From: Kolteria novifilia
Lineage (GTDB): Bacteria; Planctomycetota; Planctomycetia; Kolteriales; Kolteriaceae
DNA: 64,000 bases
Direction: 5' to 3'
Assembly: GCA_007748055.1 (NCBI GenBank)
Contig: CP036279.1
Coordinates: 1,550,001-1,614,000, forward strand
Part shown: positions 45,308 to 55,988 of the stretch, piece by piece
How the letters are laid out: the number at the start of each line of letters is the position of its first letter
How positions within the stretch are numbered: position 1 is the stretch's first letter
Notes under the pieces: model-generated
What the model was told of the DNA's origin: nothing
Seen by the model: the letters and a program-made list of their open reading frames with translations, nothing else
Database searches by the model: none
Program-made: the position numbers and the translations under genes

Positions 45308-46315
45308 GTGAGGGCGAGCGATCGCTCGCGGGAGCGTGACAGAGACTCGGAGAAGCATATCGACCGCTACAAGGAGATTCAGCTTCGGCAACTCAGTACG
45401 TTCTGCGTCGCCGCCAAGGAGGGCAATTTCACCAAGGCGGCCCGAACCCTGGGACTCTCCGCTCCCACCGTGTGGCAACAGGTTCGCGCGCTCGAGCAAC
45501 GCCTCAAGACAACCCTGATGCGGCGCCGAGGACGCAACGTCGTGCTCACCGACGACGGTCGGCTCTTGCTGGAACTGGTCCAGCCGCACGTAAGCGGACT
45601 CGAGTCGCTTGAGTCGCTCTTCGCGGCACGACAACGGATGCTTCCGCCGGAGTTGACGGTCGCCGCGATTCCCTACTTGGCGTCGACGCACCTGATCGAG
45701 CCGGTCCGGCGATTCGCGGACGAACACGAGACGGCACGGCTGACGCTGCGGGTCCTCGTCTGGTTCCAGGAAGTGATCCGCCAAGTGGAGCAGGGACAAG
45801 CGGAACTCGGGGTGATCTTCGTCGATCGCGGCGAAGCGCGCAGTCCGCAGCTCGAGTACGAGTTCCTTCGCGACTTGCCCTTGTCCTTGCTGACCCCGAA
45901 GCGACACCCACTGACGCGCAAGCGATCGATTTCCTTGAAGGACATCATCGAGTATCCCTTGATTGTTCCCCCCGAGGGGGCCTTCGCCCGGAGGACGCTC
46001 GATCAACTGCTCAGTCGAGGTGATCTCAACCAGCAGGCGCGGATTGTGATGGAGACGCCGCTCGCGGAGGTGATCCGACACTACGTCGCGGCCGGGATGG
46101 GCGTCGCGCTGCTTCACGTCGATGAGGAGCCGGCGAAGTCGGCGGTCTATCGGCGACCGCTGGAAGGCTGGGATGAAGGGATTTCAATCTCCCTGGTGAC
46201 GCGCCGGGGGGCGCATGCCGCCGAACCGGTCGAGGTGTTTCAACGACTCCTTCGCGACTACTTCGGTGTTCGTCAGGAGGATTCGAAGGAGTCGGGGAAC
46301 TCTTTGACCACGTAA
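45308..46315 (+). CDS. LysR-family transcriptional regulator
   Basis: This 335-residue protein has an N-terminal winged helix (QLSTFCVAAKEGNFTKAARTLGLSAPTVWQQVRALEQRL, about 28-66) and a LysR substrate-binding domain (about 115-320). It probably controls the upstream amidohydrolase/MFS/M20 cluster or a divergent partner, but no binding motif was identified. The GTG start is uncertain; it gives an N-terminal extension of about 25 charged residues before the domain, and no strong ribosome site precedes it. Confidence 0.85.
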   Translation: MRASDRSRERDRDSEKHIDRYKEIQLRQLSTFCVAAKEGNFTKAARTLGLSAPTVWQQVRALEQRLKTTLMRRRGRNVVLTDDGRLLLELVQPHVSGLESLESLFAARQRMLPPELTVAAIPYLASTHLIEPVRRFADEHETARLTLRVLVWFQEVIRQVEQGQAELGVIFVDRGEARSPQLEYEFLRDLPLSLLTPKRHPLTRKRSISLKDIIEYPLIVPPEGAFARRTLDQLLSRGDLNQQARIVMETPLAEVIRHYVAAGMGVALLHVDEEPAKSAVYRRPLEGWDEGISISLVTRRGAHAAEPVEVFQRLLRDYFGVRQEDSKESGNSLTT

Positions 46316-46488
46316 AAGACTCGTTTCCCGCTTCGATAATTGTGCTATTGCGTGGTAAGCGCTAGATTACTACCAGGAGCGATTTCCAGCCCTTGCACGA
46401 TTCTGGCGAGCGCGATTGGGAATCTCCCCCCAAGTTTCCTTCCTTCGAGACCCTGGCGTCGCCAGACGCCGCACGATGAGGTCAGGTC

Positions 46489-48918
46489 ATGACTCGCTGC
46501 TCGCGGACTCGCGGAGATTCGCTCACGCTCGCCGGTTTCTGGGGGATGTCTCGTGGGATCGTCGTGATGGCGCTGCTGGGTTGCCTGCCGCTCGCGCCGG
46601 CGTCGGGCAGCGAGAAACCACTCTCCGACGATGACGTCACGTTCTTCGAACAGCACATTCGTCCGCTGTTGATCACTCACTGCTACGATTGCCACTCCGA
46701 GGATTCGGGGGAGATGGCCGGTGAGCTCCTGCTCGATCGGCGCGAGGGTTGGAGCAAGGGGGGAACCGGCGGGCCGGCGATCGTTCCGAGTCATCCCGAG
46801 AAGAGCCTGCTCATGCGAGCGGTCCGCTACACCGATTCCGAGCTGAAGATGCCTCCCGAGGACAAGCTCAGCGCGACGGAGATCGCTCATCTCGAGGAGT
46901 GGATTCGGCGGGGTGCCAAGGATCCACGCGACCAGCCCGCGCCCGTCAGCGAAGAGAAGTCGATCGATGTCGAGGCGGGCCGAGCGTTCTGGGCCTTCCG
47001 CTCTCCGGAGAAGCGACGCGTGCCAGCGGTCGCGAGAGAGGACTGGCCTCGAACCCCGATCGACCACTTCCTGCTTGCGAAGATGGAAGCGGAGGACGTC
47101 GTCCCGGCCGCCCCCGCGGATCGCCGCGATCTGATCCGTCGCGCCTACTTCGATCTGGTCGGATTGCCGCCGGCGCCAGAAGAGGTCGACGCCTTTTTGG
47201 CCGATTCCTCTGACGAGGCGTTCGATCGCGTGATCGAGGATCTGCTCGCCTCGCCCCGCTACGGTGAACGCTGGGGACGTCATTGGCTCGATGTCGTGCG
47301 TTACGCCGATTCCAATGGGCTCGACGAGAACGCCGGCTTCGCCCATGCGTGGCGCTACCGCGACTACGTCATCGATTCGTTCAACGAGGACAAGCCGTTC
47401 GACGAATTCCTGATCGAGCAGATCGCGGGAGACTTGCTTCCCTACGCGGACGACGAGACCCGCCAGCGGCAGTTGATCGCGACCGGCTTTCTCTCACTCG
47501 GGGCAAAGGTTCTCGCGGAGCCCGACAAGACCAAGCTCGCGATGGATATCGTCGACGAACAGATCCGGACGTTGGGACGATCGGTGATCGGGCTGACCAT
47601 CGGATGCGCTCGTTGTCACGATCACAAGTTCGACCCGATCTCGACGCGCGACTACTACTCGCTCGCCGGGATCTTCCGCAGCACGCAAACCATGGAACAC
47701 GACATCAACGGTGTGATCATCTCCCGTTGGTGGGAGCATGGGTTGGCCGAAGGGGAGGAACGCGAACTCATCGAGGAACTCGATGCTCGCATTGCGATCC
47801 TTCACGACAAGCTCGCCAACGCCGAACCAAAGGAGATCGCGGCGCTCAAAGCCGAAGTCCGACGGCTCAACAAACTGCGCGATCAGACGCCCTCGGCGAT
47901 GGGGGTGCGCGAGGGAACGATCGCGAATGTCCGTGTCCATCGGCGTGGTAGCCATCTGACGCTGGGCGACGAGGTTCCGCGCGGCTTCCCAGTCGTGCTC
48001 ACGCGGAGCCCGGTCGAGGTGCAAGAGAAGTCGAGCGGACGACTAGAACTCGCCCGATGGCTGACGGCTCCCGACCATCCGCTGACGGCGCGCGTCCTTG
48101 CCAATCGCCTTTGGCGTTGGCACTTCGGTCGTGGTCTGGTCAAGACGACCGACAACTTCGGCAAGCTAGGGGAAGTTCCCTCGCATCCGGAGCTTCTCGA
48201 CTGGCTTGCGGTGCGACTGATCGAGGAGGGCTGGTCGATCAAACAACTCCATCGCGAGATCATGCGCTCCCGCGTCTACCAGATGTCCTCCCACGCCAGC
48301 GACGAGACGCTTCGCCGCGACCCGGACAATCGGCTCTACTCGCGTGCCCCGGTGCAGCGGCTCAGCGCCGAGCAGATGCGTGACAGCTTGCTCGCGGTGT
48401 CGGGGCTGCTCGAACCGACGATGGGTGGGCCAGCGTGCGACATGCCGAATCGGGATCTCGTCTTCAACCATACGTCGATGGACATGACCGACTACGCCGA
48501 TCGCCGGCGTTCGGTCTATCTGCCGGTCATTCGCAATCACGTTTACGATTTCTTTCAGCAGTTCGACTTCCCGGATCCCGCCAACGTCTCCGGGGATCGC
48601 AACACGACGACGGTCGCCCCCCAGGCCCTGCTGTTGATGAACAGCGACGAGGTGTCCGACTCCGCGGAGGCCTTCGCGGAGCGACTCATTGAGGAAGGGC
48701 CCCGCCCCGATGCCGAGCGGGTCGATCGAGCCTACCGCATCGCCTTCGGCCGTCACGCCACCGCGGAGGAGATCGCTCGGTCGCTGCGATTCCTCGATCG
48801 CTTCCGCGAGGCGATGCCCCAGGCGGCAAGCGCGGAGCCGAGACCGGTTCCCAAACGCGCCTGGGTCGCTCTCGGACAGGTGCTCTTGGTAAGCAATGAG
48901 TTCGTTTATGTCCCCTAG
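46489..48918 (+). CDS. Planctomycete cytochrome C/DUF1549/DUF1553 protein
   Basis: This 809-residue secreted protein has a signal peptide, a planctomycete-type cytochrome domain with a heme motif CYDCH (Cys65, Cys68, His69), a DUF1549 domain around residues 200-420 and a DUF1553 domain toward the C-terminus. The family is massively expanded in planctomycetes and is almost always paired with a DUF1501 gene, as here. A redox or sugar-processing role at the cell surface is supposed but not shown. The first gene of a plus-strand run: DUF1501 follows and then a dehydratase-like gene. The DUF1501 gene begins within or next to the end of this gene. Confidence 0.93.
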   Translation: MTRCSRTRGDSLTLAGFWGMSRGIVVMALLGCLPLAPASGSEKPLSDDDVTFFEQHIRPLLITHCYDCHSEDSGEMAGELLLDRREGWSKGGTGGPAIVPSHPEKSLLMRAVRYTDSELKMPPEDKLSATEIAHLEEWIRRGAKDPRDQPAPVSEEKSIDVEAGRAFWAFRSPEKRRVPAVAREDWPRTPIDHFLLAKMEAEDVVPAAPADRRDLIRRAYFDLVGLPPAPEEVDAFLADSSDEAFDRVIEDLLASPRYGERWGRHWLDVVRYADSNGLDENAGFAHAWRYRDYVIDSFNEDKPFDEFLIEQIAGDLLPYADDETRQRQLIATGFLSLGAKVLAEPDKTKLAMDIVDEQIRTLGRSVIGLTIGCARCHDHKFDPISTRDYYSLAGIFRSTQTMEHDINGVIISRWWEHGLAEGEERELIEELDARIAILHDKLANAEPKEIAALKAEVRRLNKLRDQTPSAMGVREGTIANVRVHRRGSHLTLGDEVPRGFPVVLTRSPVEVQEKSSGRLELARWLTAPDHPLTARVLANRLWRWHFGRGLVKTTDNFGKLGEVPSHPELLDWLAVRLIEEGWSIKQLHREIMRSRVYQMSSHASDETLRRDPDNRLYSRAPVQRLSAEQMRDSLLAVSGLLEPTMGGPACDMPNRDLVFNHTSMDMTDYADRRRSVYLPVIRNHVYDFFQQFDFPDPANVSGDRNTTTVAPQALLLMNSDEVSDSAEAFAERLIEEGPRPDAERVDRAYRIAFGRHATAEEIARSLRFLDRFREAMPQAASAEPRPVPKRAWVALGQVLLVSNEFVYVP

Positions 48919-48934
48919 GACGACGGAGAGACCG

Positions 48935-50374
48935 ATGCTCGGCGAGAGAGAGATGCCCTTTAGCCGCCGCCGGATGCTGCAGCTCGGATCGGTCGGGTTC
49001 GGCGGTCTGGCCCTGTCGGCGTTGCTCGCGGATGAAGCGCGGGCCGAAACACTGGCGACGAAGGAAGAAGGGCCGCTGGCCGCGAGGACGCCTCACTTCG
49101 CGCCTCGCGCCAAGCGGGTGATCTTCCTGTTCATGAAGGGGGGGCCGTCGCACGTCGACACCTTTGACCCCAAGCCGATGCTCGATCGGGATGATGGAAA
49201 GCCGCTTCCCTTCGACAAGCCGCGAGTCACTTTCGCGCAGACCGGCAACCTGATGAAGTCGCCCTGGAAGTTCAAGCAGCGGGGCGAGTCGGGCCTACCG
49301 GTCAGTGAGCTCTTTCCCCATGTCGCCGAGTGCGCCGACGATCTCTGTGTCATCAACTCGCTCCATGGGACCAACCCCGCTCACGGCGGCGCGGCTCTCA
49401 AGCTTCATACCGGCAGCGACACCTTCGTCCGACCGAGTATGGGATCGTGGGTCAGCTACGGCTTGGGGACCGAGAACCAGAATCTGCCCTCGTTCATCAC
49501 GATCTGTCCGACGCTGGCTCACGGCGGCGTCAACAACTGGAGTTCGGCGTTCCTGCCCGCTCCCCATCAGGGCACACCGATCGGCAACGCGTCGATTCCC
49601 TCCAAGCAGGCCGTCGTCCACCACATCCAAAATGGACGGCTCTCCCGCGCCGAGCAGCGACTGCAACTCGACTTGCTCGCCGAGATGAACCAGACGCGAC
49701 CCCCGTCGCCGATCGAACAACAACTTGAGGGGCGGATCGCCAGTTTCGAGCTCGCGTTTCGCATGCAGACGTCGATGCCCGAGATCCAAGATCTCTCCAG
49801 GGAGAGCGACGTCGTTCAGTCGCTCTACGGGCTCGATGATCCGATCACGGCCGACTTCGGGCGCCAGTGCCTCATGGCTCGGCGGTTTGCCGAGCGGGGC
49901 GTTCGTTTCATTCAAGTGACGCATAGCGACACCAAGGTGCAATGGGACCAGCACGGCTCGCTTGTCGAAGGTCACACGAAGAATGCCAAGGAGGTCGACA
50001 AACCGATCGCCGGCCTGCTCAAGGATCTCAAGGCGCGAGGCTTGCTCGACGACACGCTCGTTCTCTGGGGGGGCGAGTTCGGCCGAACCCCGACGATTCA
50101 GGGAGCCACGAAGGGCAAGGAAGGCCGCGACCACAACCCCGAGGGCTTCACGATGTGGCTCGCCGGCGGCGGCGTCAAAGGCGGGATGCGCTACGGCGAG
50201 ACCGACGAGTACGGCTACTACGCGGTGAGGGATAAGGTTCACATCCACGACTTGCACGCGACGATGCTGCATCTGCTGGGACTCGAACACACCAAGCTGA
50301 CTTACCGTCACAACGGTCGCGATTTCCGACTGACCGATGTCCACGGTCGCGTCGTCGAGGACATCATGGTATGA
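48935..50374 (+). CDS. DUF1501 protein, Tat-exported
   Basis: This 479-residue protein has a twin-arginine signal ([21 protein letters not shown]) and a sulfatase-like alkaline-phosphatase fold in which [15 protein letters not shown], the HGGVNNW segment, a HTKNAKEV stretch and [19 protein letters not shown] are characteristic of DUF1501. It is the usual partner of the DUF1549/DUF1553 gene just upstream. The ATG at 48935 follows GGAGAG. An alternative ATG at 48896 overlaps the end of the upstream gene and lengthens the leader by 13 residues. It overlaps the next gene by four bases (ATGA). Confidence 0.92.
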   Translation: MLGEREMPFSRRRMLQLGSVGFGGLALSALLADEARAETLATKEEGPLAARTPHFAPRAKRVIFLFMKGGPSHVDTFDPKPMLDRDDGKPLPFDKPRVTFAQTGNLMKSPWKFKQRGESGLPVSELFPHVAECADDLCVINSLHGTNPAHGGAALKLHTGSDTFVRPSMGSWVSYGLGTENQNLPSFITICPTLAHGGVNNWSSAFLPAPHQGTPIGNASIPSKQAVVHHIQNGRLSRAEQRLQLDLLAEMNQTRPPSPIEQQLEGRIASFELAFRMQTSMPEIQDLSRESDVVQSLYGLDDPITADFGRQCLMARRFAERGVRFIQVTHSDTKVQWDQHGSLVEGHTKNAKEVDKPIAGLLKDLKARGLLDDTLVLWGGEFGRTPTIQGATKGKEGRDHNPEGFTMWLAGGGVKGGMRYGETDEYGYYAVRDKVHIHDLHATMLHLLGLEHTKLTYRHNGRDFRLTDVHGRVVEDIMV

Positions 50375-51375
50375 GCGGGGTCAATCTCTCGCAGCCGATG
50401 CAGTTATTGTCGCTCGATCAAGTTAGCGCGGCTCGGGCGAGCATCGGGGGGCGGCTCTATCGGACACCGACCCTCCACTCACGTTCGGTCAGCGACGACC
50501 TTGGTGTGAGGACCTACCTCAAACACGAACACCTGCAACGGACCGGATCGTTCAAGCCGCGCGGCGCGTTCCACAAACTGCTTTCGCTGACGGCATTCGA
50601 GCGCGAACGAGGGGTGGTCGCGGCCAGCGGTGGCAACCACGCTCAAGGTCTCGCCTTCGCCGCGAGCTCGCTCGGGATCGCCTCGACCATCTGCATGCCG
50701 CGTGGAACCTCGGCGAACTATCTCGACGCGACTCGTGGCTATGGAGCGACGATCGTTCTTTGCGAAGATATCGCCGACGCGTTCGCCCAGATGGCGAAAC
50801 GCGCGTCGTCGGGGCTCACTCCGGTCCATCCCTTCGACGACCCATTGATCGCGGCGGGGCAGGGGACCGTGGGACTCGAAATCCTCGACGATGTCCCCGA
50901 CGTGAGCCGCGTCTATGTCAGCATCGGTGGAGGCGGGTTGATCGCGGGCATCGCGGCCGCGATTCGAGCGCTCTCGCCGACCACGAAGATCATCGGCGTC
51001 GAGACGCGCGGCGCCGACACCATGGCGAAGAGCCGAGCGGCGGGCGAGCTGATCGAATTGCCGGCGATCACCTCCATCGCGCGGACCTTGGGCGCCCCCC
51101 GCGTCAGCGCCTTCACGCTGAACCATGTCGAGAAGCTCGTCGACGACGTCGTGGTGGTCGACGACGCCGCCGCAATGGCGGCGCTCGAGTTTCTCTTAGA
51201 GCGGACCAAGCAACTTGTCGAGCCCGCCGCCGCCTGTTCGCTCGCCGCGGCGCGGTTGCAAGCCGACTCTTTCGGCGAGTCGGAGAAGGTCGTCGTTCTT
51301 CTTTGCGGCGGCAACATCTCCCTCGCGGATCTTTGCGTTTATCGCCGGCAATTCTTGGACGCGGGGCCTCTCTAG
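50371..51375 (+). CDS. PLP-dependent threonine/serine dehydratase-like enzyme
   Basis: This 334-residue enzyme has the fold-type II PLP motif [13 protein letters not shown] with the Schiff-base Lys near residue 62, the [14 protein letters not shown] segment, and [15 protein letters not shown] for phosphate binding. It lacks the C-terminal ACT regulatory domain of biosynthetic threonine dehydratase, so it is probably catabolic or a racemase-type member. It overlaps the DUF1501 stop by four bases, so it is co-translated with a surface protein gene. That pairing is unusual. Confidence 0.9.
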   Translation: MSGVNLSQPMQLLSLDQVSAARASIGGRLYRTPTLHSRSVSDDLGVRTYLKHEHLQRTGSFKPRGAFHKLLSLTAFERERGVVAASGGNHAQGLAFAASSLGIASTICMPRGTSANYLDATRGYGATIVLCEDIADAFAQMAKRASSGLTPVHPFDDPLIAAGQGTVGLEILDDVPDVSRVYVSIGGGGLIAGIAAAIRALSPTTKIIGVETRGADTMAKSRAAGELIELPAITSIARTLGAPRVSAFTLNHVEKLVDDVVVVDDAAAMAALEFLLERTKQLVEPAAACSLAAARLQADSFGESEKVVVLLCGGNISLADLCVYRRQFLDAGPL

Positions 51376-51461
51376 CGGGCACAATGGGTTCTCTCAGGTG
51401 TTCTCTTCGACCCACCGTGACTCTTTCCACCACCAATGATCTTCACTCTTGAGGACTCGCG

Positions 51462-52958
51462 ATGAGGACCAGCTTCCCGCGTCGACTGTCGCTGCTCGCC
51501 ATAGTCTTTTTCTTTGTCGTGCCTTTCGCGGCGTTGGCGGCGGAACGCCCCAACATCATCCTGGCGCTTGCCGACGATCTCGGCTACGGCGACCTCGGCT
51601 GCTATGGCAACACGATCACGCGAACGCCCAACCTCGACCGCTTTGCCTCCCAGGGGATGCGGTTCACCGATTGCTACGCCGCCGCGCCCAATTGCTCCCC
51701 CGCGCGTACCGGCTTAATGACCGGAAGGACGCCGACACGGGTCGGGGTTCACAACTGGATTCCGATGTTCTCGCCGATGCACGTGCCGCGCGACGAGGTG
51801 ACGATCGCGACCCTTCTCCGGACGGGGGGATACGACACTTGCCACGTCGGCAAGTGGCACCTCAACGGGATGTTCAACCTGACGGGTCAGCCGCAGCCTC
51901 ACGATCATGGGTTCTCGCACTGGTTCTCGACGCAGAACAACGCGCTGCCCAACCATCATGACCCGGCCAATTTTGTCCGCAACAGCAAGCCGGTGGGACA
52001 GCTCGAAGGCTACTCCGCTCATCTGGTCGTCGACGAGGCGATCGATTGGATTGAACACCGTCGCGACAAAGAGAAGCCGTTCTTTCTCTTCGCGTGTTTT
52101 CACGAACCCCACGAACCGATCGCGACCGCCCCGAAGTACCGCGAGCTTTATCCCTCGGAGGATGCGAGCTATTCCGCCTACCACGGCAACGTGACCCAGC
52201 TCGACGATGCCCTGGGACGCTTGTTTAAAGCGCTTGAGGATGAGGACCTCGCCAACGATACGCTCGTGATCTTCACCAGTGACAACGGGCCGGCCATCAC
52301 CGGACGGCATCCGCACGGATCGACGGGGCCGCTCCAGAAGAAGAAGGGCCACGTCTACGAAGGCGGGATTCGCGTTCCGGGGATCGTGCGGTGGCCCGGC
52401 CGGATCGAGCCAGGCACGGTCAGCGAGGAGCCGGTGTGTGGTGTCGACGTCTTGCCGACTCTTTGTGCGGTCACCGGAACCGAACCCCCCAGAGATCGGG
52501 CGATCGACGGCACCGATCTGACACCCCTCTTCGAGGGAGAGCCCATTGAGCGATCGACGCCGCTCTATTGGCACTTCTGGCGGGCGAAGAGTTCTCCGAA
52601 GGTGGCTCTGCGCGAGGGCGACTGGAAGGTTCTCGCTCGCCTGTCGACCGGTGATCTCAAGCCGAGTGGCGGGATCACCGAGGAAGACATCGAGGCGTTG
52701 ACGAAGGCCAAACCGATGGGGTTTGAGCTCTACAACCTTCGCGAGGACATCGCCGAGGAGCACGATCTCGCCGCCGATGAGCCCGAGCGGTTGCGGGAAC
52801 TGGCGGCGAAGCTGACCGCGATGTACGCGGACGTCACCCAGGACAGTCCCGTCTGGCCGGTGTGGGAATGGCCACGCTATGAGTCGGAACTCATCGAGTG
52901 GACGCCGCAGTCTCGAGGTGGTCATCGCCCGGCCAAGAAGAAGGTTGGCGACCGTTAG
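51462..52958 (+). CDS. Secreted sulfatase, arylsulfatase A family
   Basis: This 498-residue protein has a Sec signal peptide (cleavage near LAA, residue 27), the motif RPNIILALADDLGYGDLGCYG, and the signature CSPARTGLMTGR with Cys78 as the formylglycine precursor. The later GKWHLNG and TSDNGPAITGRHPHG motifs are intact. It follows GAGGA and an 86-base gap after the dehydratase gene, on the same strand. It is the fourth sulfatase of the window. A maturation enzyme is not in view. Confidence 0.93.
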   Translation: MRTSFPRRLSLLAIVFFFVVPFAALAAERPNIILALADDLGYGDLGCYGNTITRTPNLDRFASQGMRFTDCYAAAPNCSPARTGLMTGRTPTRVGVHNWIPMFSPMHVPRDEVTIATLLRTGGYDTCHVGKWHLNGMFNLTGQPQPHDHGFSHWFSTQNNALPNHHDPANFVRNSKPVGQLEGYSAHLVVDEAIDWIEHRRDKEKPFFLFACFHEPHEPIATAPKYRELYPSEDASYSAYHGNVTQLDDALGRLFKALEDEDLANDTLVIFTSDNGPAITGRHPHGSTGPLQKKKGHVYEGGIRVPGIVRWPGRIEPGTVSEEPVCGVDVLPTLCAVTGTEPPRDRAIDGTDLTPLFEGEPIERSTPLYWHFWRAKSSPKVALREGDWKVLARLSTGDLKPSGGITEEDIEALTKAKPMGFELYNLREDIAEEHDLAADEPERLRELAAKLTAMYADVTQDSPVWPVWEWPRYESELIEWTPQSRGGHRPAKKKVGDR

Positions 52959-53139
52959 ACTCCGCCACCTTTCCGACGGGGTGGTTGCCGGGGCGCTCTT
53001 GTCGCAGCACGAAGCCTTGGCTCTTTCCCCCATCGACTCGTTTCTCCATTCGCGTGGACGGACGCCGCGATTCGTGTGATGATGGCCACCATCCACGGAT
53101 GACAGCACACCTACCTTCGGAAGCGCTTTAGGAGAAAAC

Positions 53140-54186
53140 ATGGTTCGTCACGCAACCTGGGCGATTGGGATCGTTCTCTGTCTTTGCCAAGCGGCGAGTG
53201 CGGAACCGCTGGTGTACGAGGGGGCGTCCGGTCCCGGGGTCGGCAAGCACATCGTCTTTCTCGCGGGCGATCACGAGTACCGTTCGGAAGAGACGTTGCC
53301 CGCGTTGGCCCGTATTCTCGCGAAACGCTATGGTTACAAATGTACCGTCCTCTTCACGGTCGATCCGAATACGGGGGAGATCGATCCCGCCGCCGACAAC
53401 ATGCCGGGAACGAAAACGCTCGACTCGGCCGATCTCGCGGTCATTTTCCTTCGCTTTAAGAACCTTCCCGCCGATCAGATGCAGCCGATCGTCGACTACC
53501 TCGAACGTGGCGGCCCGGTGGTCGGCTTGCGGACCGCGACGCACGCGTTCAAGATTCCCAAGGACTCGCCCTTCGCTCGTTTCGACTTTCAGTACCCTGG
53601 CGACGACTACTCGCGAGGCTTCGGACGTCAGGTGCTCGGCGAGAGTTGGTCGGGACACTATGGGAAGAACCACGTCATGAGCACGCGGCTCGATCCGGTC
53701 CCGAGTGCCAAGTCGCACCCGATCCTCCGGGGCGTCGAACGTCCTTGGGTTCAAGCGGGCGGATATTGGACCGAGCCGATGGAGGACAGTGTCGTGCTCG
53801 CGATGGCTCAGCCGCTCGAAAGCATGAAGCCGACCGCGTCGCCGGCACCCGACAAGTCGCCCTGTCCGGGGGCGTGGGTGCGAACCTACTCAGGGAAGGA
53901 TGGAACGAAGGGGAGAGTCTTCACCACGACCTACGGCGCGTCGGAGGACATCCTCGACGAGGACTTTCGTCGGATGCTCGTCAACGCGACGCTGTGGGCC
54001 ATCGGGGATGAAGCGAGCATCACCCCGAACATGAACGTCGACTTCGTTGGGGAGTATCACCCGGTGACGTTTCGCTTCGGCGGTCATCGCCGTGGTGTCA
54101 AGCCGGCGGATATCAAGGAGTTCGACTCGCCGATCTACGATCCGGAAAGCCCGGTCGTCGTTCCTCCCCGGAAGAAGCGGAAGTAG
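53140..54186 (+). CDS. Secreted ThuA-domain protein
   Basis: This 348-residue protein has a Sec signal peptide and a ThuA/trehalose-utilisation (class I glutamine amidotransferase-like fold) domain beginning HIVFLAGDHEYRSEETLPALARIL, with FLRFKNLPADQ, GGPVVGLRTATHAF and SWSGHYGKNH segments that are shared with planctomycete ThuA-like proteins. The catalytic triad expected of glutamine amidotransferases is not obvious, in keeping with the family. The C-terminus is Pro/Lys/Arg-rich. The start follows TAGGAG. Role unknown; probably sugar-related. Confidence 0.85.
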   Translation: MVRHATWAIGIVLCLCQAASAEPLVYEGASGPGVGKHIVFLAGDHEYRSEETLPALARILAKRYGYKCTVLFTVDPNTGEIDPAADNMPGTKTLDSADLAVIFLRFKNLPADQMQPIVDYLERGGPVVGLRTATHAFKIPKDSPFARFDFQYPGDDYSRGFGRQVLGESWSGHYGKNHVMSTRLDPVPSAKSHPILRGVERPWVQAGGYWTEPMEDSVVLAMAQPLESMKPTASPAPDKSPCPGAWVRTYSGKDGTKGRVFTTTYGASEDILDEDFRRMLVNATLWAIGDEASITPNMNVDFVGEYHPVTFRFGGHRRGVKPADIKEFDSPIYDPESPVVVPPRKKRK

Positions 54187-54241
54187 CCCGCTTGGACTCC
54201 CATTCCGGGAGGAACGAATGGGTGCTTTCCCTCGTCGCCGC

Positions 54242-55519
54242 TTACGTCGTCGGAGTGACCATCTGGTTGGGACGCGCCCAGTCGATCCGCGCGAGGATCG
54301 TATCGCCATGCCAGCCGTGGTGATGGAGCGTTTCGGAGACCGTGACCCACGACTCCTTCGGCGTGATGGCGATGGGATGGAAGTTGCCTAGCCGAGCGAC
54401 GTCCTTGGGATGGTTGACGCCATCGCCTTTCATGGGGACCACGATCCGTTCGGTGTCGCGAATCAGCCGCAACGACTCGGGGTCGACTTGGGCCATGTAG
54501 ATCGGCGCCCGCCAACGCATCACGTTGATGTTGGAAGGATCACGCCTCGTATAGACGAGATAGAGAGCGTCGGAGTGGGCGAGCCAGTGCTGCTGGGTCG
54601 TCGACATCGTCAGCGGTTCTCCGTCGTCCCACGCCCACGCCACTTGCGGTTTCCAACGAAGCCCATCCTTCGACTGACTGACGTAGCCCCGTCCATCCTC
54701 GGCGCGGATGGTCATGAAGTAGCGGCCGCCAAAGGCTCCGACCGATGGCTCGAGCAGTCCCCGCTTGGCCGAGTTGATTAGTTCGTTGCCCACCTCCCTG
54801 ATCTGTAGATTCTTGCCGTCGAAGGAGGCGCGAACCGTCGTGACCGAGCGGTAGGGTTGGCCGATCGGCGCGTAGGTCATCGGGATAAGGACGTCGCCGT
54901 CGGGCAAGACCAAGCGTTGGGAACAGTTCGAGCCGTACATGCGGCTCGCGCGCGGATCGTTCCACTCGAGGCGCTTCGGCGGCGTCCACTGTCCGTCGCG
55001 CGAACGGACGTTGTAGACGACCCAGCGATCCTTCTCCGTGGAGTGGAGGCGCTTGTTCTTGTAGTAGACGTTCCACGCCAGCGCGAGCACGGTGTCGGTC
55101 GGGGCGTGATACTCCGGGACCGTGTCGCAGAGGCCCATCTCCAGGCCGTCGCCAAGTTGTTGGCGACCCATCCCCGGAATCGGCGCCGGTTGGGTCCACG
55201 TCTCGCCGAGATCATCGCTGTCGGTGACATGGACCGGACCGAAGATGTCGCTGCCGGAGATCTCCTGGAGCGTCATGAGGACGAGCGGTCGATGCTTCGC
55301 CGGAATGGCGCAGCCACGAGGGTGAAACCAGCGAGCTCGCATTCCATCCACCGCCGTTCGGCCGGAGAAGATCACCGATTGCGAGATACGGTCGATCAGG
55401 TCGCGGGCGCCGCCGGGTTCCGCTCTCAAGGGCCGGATGCCGGACGAGGCGAGAGCGGCGGCTCCAGCGCCCAGCAGGAACGTTCGCCGCTTCACGCGTT
55501 GGTTGAGGTCGGTCGTCAT
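54242..55519 (-). CDS. Tat-exported sialidase-superfamily protein
   Basis: This 425-residue protein has a twin-arginine signal (VKRRTFLLGAGAAALASSG) and a beta-propeller of the sialidase superfamily, with Asp-box-like stretches SDDLGETWTQP and SRDGQWTPP. The conserved RIP and three-arginine features of true sialidases are not clear. It may act on another sugar or be a binding protein. It is divergent from the DUF1559/GntR sialic-acid operon; the region in between carries a promoter with a palindrome, so regulation may be shared. Confidence 0.75.
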   Translation of the reverse strand: MTTDLNQRVKRRTFLLGAGAAALASSGIRPLRAEPGGARDLIDRISQSVIFSGRTAVDGMRARWFHPRGCAIPAKHRPLVLMTLQEISGSDIFGPVHVTDSDDLGETWTQPAPIPGMGRQQLGDGLEMGLCDTVPEYHAPTDTVLALAWNVYYKNKRLHSTEKDRWVVYNVRSRDGQWTPPKRLEWNDPRASRMYGSNCSQRLVLPDGDVLIPMTYAPIGQPYRSVTTVRASFDGKNLQIREVGNELINSAKRGLLEPSVGAFGGRYFMTIRAEDGRGYVSQSKDGLRWKPQVAWAWDDGEPLTMSTTQQHWLAHSDALYLVYTRRDPSNINVMRWRAPIYMAQVDPESLRLIRDTERIVVPMKGDGVNHPKDVARLGNFHPIAITPKESWVTVSETLHHHGWHGDTILARIDWARPNQMVTPTT

Positions 55520-55988
55520 TGGTCAGGGTCCCATTGCTTGAGGTTCGTTGGGCACACGCCAGCGGGTCCGGAGGGAGGTCGAAAGGACGCAAGCGTACGT
55601 CCGGTCAATCGCGGTGCCATCATGGTGACATCTCTTCCCGCCCCATGAGGGAAGTGGGGTGTCGACCAAACGCCATCTAAGACGTCCTTTCCGCACGATG
55701 CAATGCTTTCTGACAAGAATCATCAACTTTCTCTTTTAATTGATACTAAACGAATTTAGTGTTACATTTCTGATCACGTCCAAGGTGATGCCAAGATCGT
55801 CCGCCGCGCGGGGAAACGCGGTCGGACGCGAGCCCCCAGGCGAGCGATCGCGTGGGGGACAAGCGGTCGGGTTCGATCTCGCATGGGTCGGGCAGACCGT
55901 GATTCGGCATCTCGCCGCGTGCCAATGTGGGCCTGGCACGCGGGACTGGGCGATCTTCATGTCACGTCGGGGAATAGGGGAGCACGTC
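55520..55988. other. Divergent intergenic region with promoter-palindrome
   Basis: About 470 bases between the divergent sialidase-like and DUF1559 genes. It contains an AT-rich block (about 55725-55780), the most AT-rich patch of the window, carrying the promoter described next. No gene is supported. Confidence 0.6.
55740..55768 (+). promoter_or_regulatory. Sigma70-like promoter with a perfect palindrome in the spacer
   Basis: TTGATA (55740-55745) and TACATT (55763-55768) are 17 bases apart. The spacer contains ACTAAA-CGAA-TTTAGT (55745-55760), a perfect inverted repeat with 6-base arms. A regulator bound there would control the DUF1559 gene at 55989 (leader about 210 bases). The GntR regulator encoded nearby is a candidate. 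The last bases, GTGTTA, recur upstream of the next gene. Confidence 0.55.
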
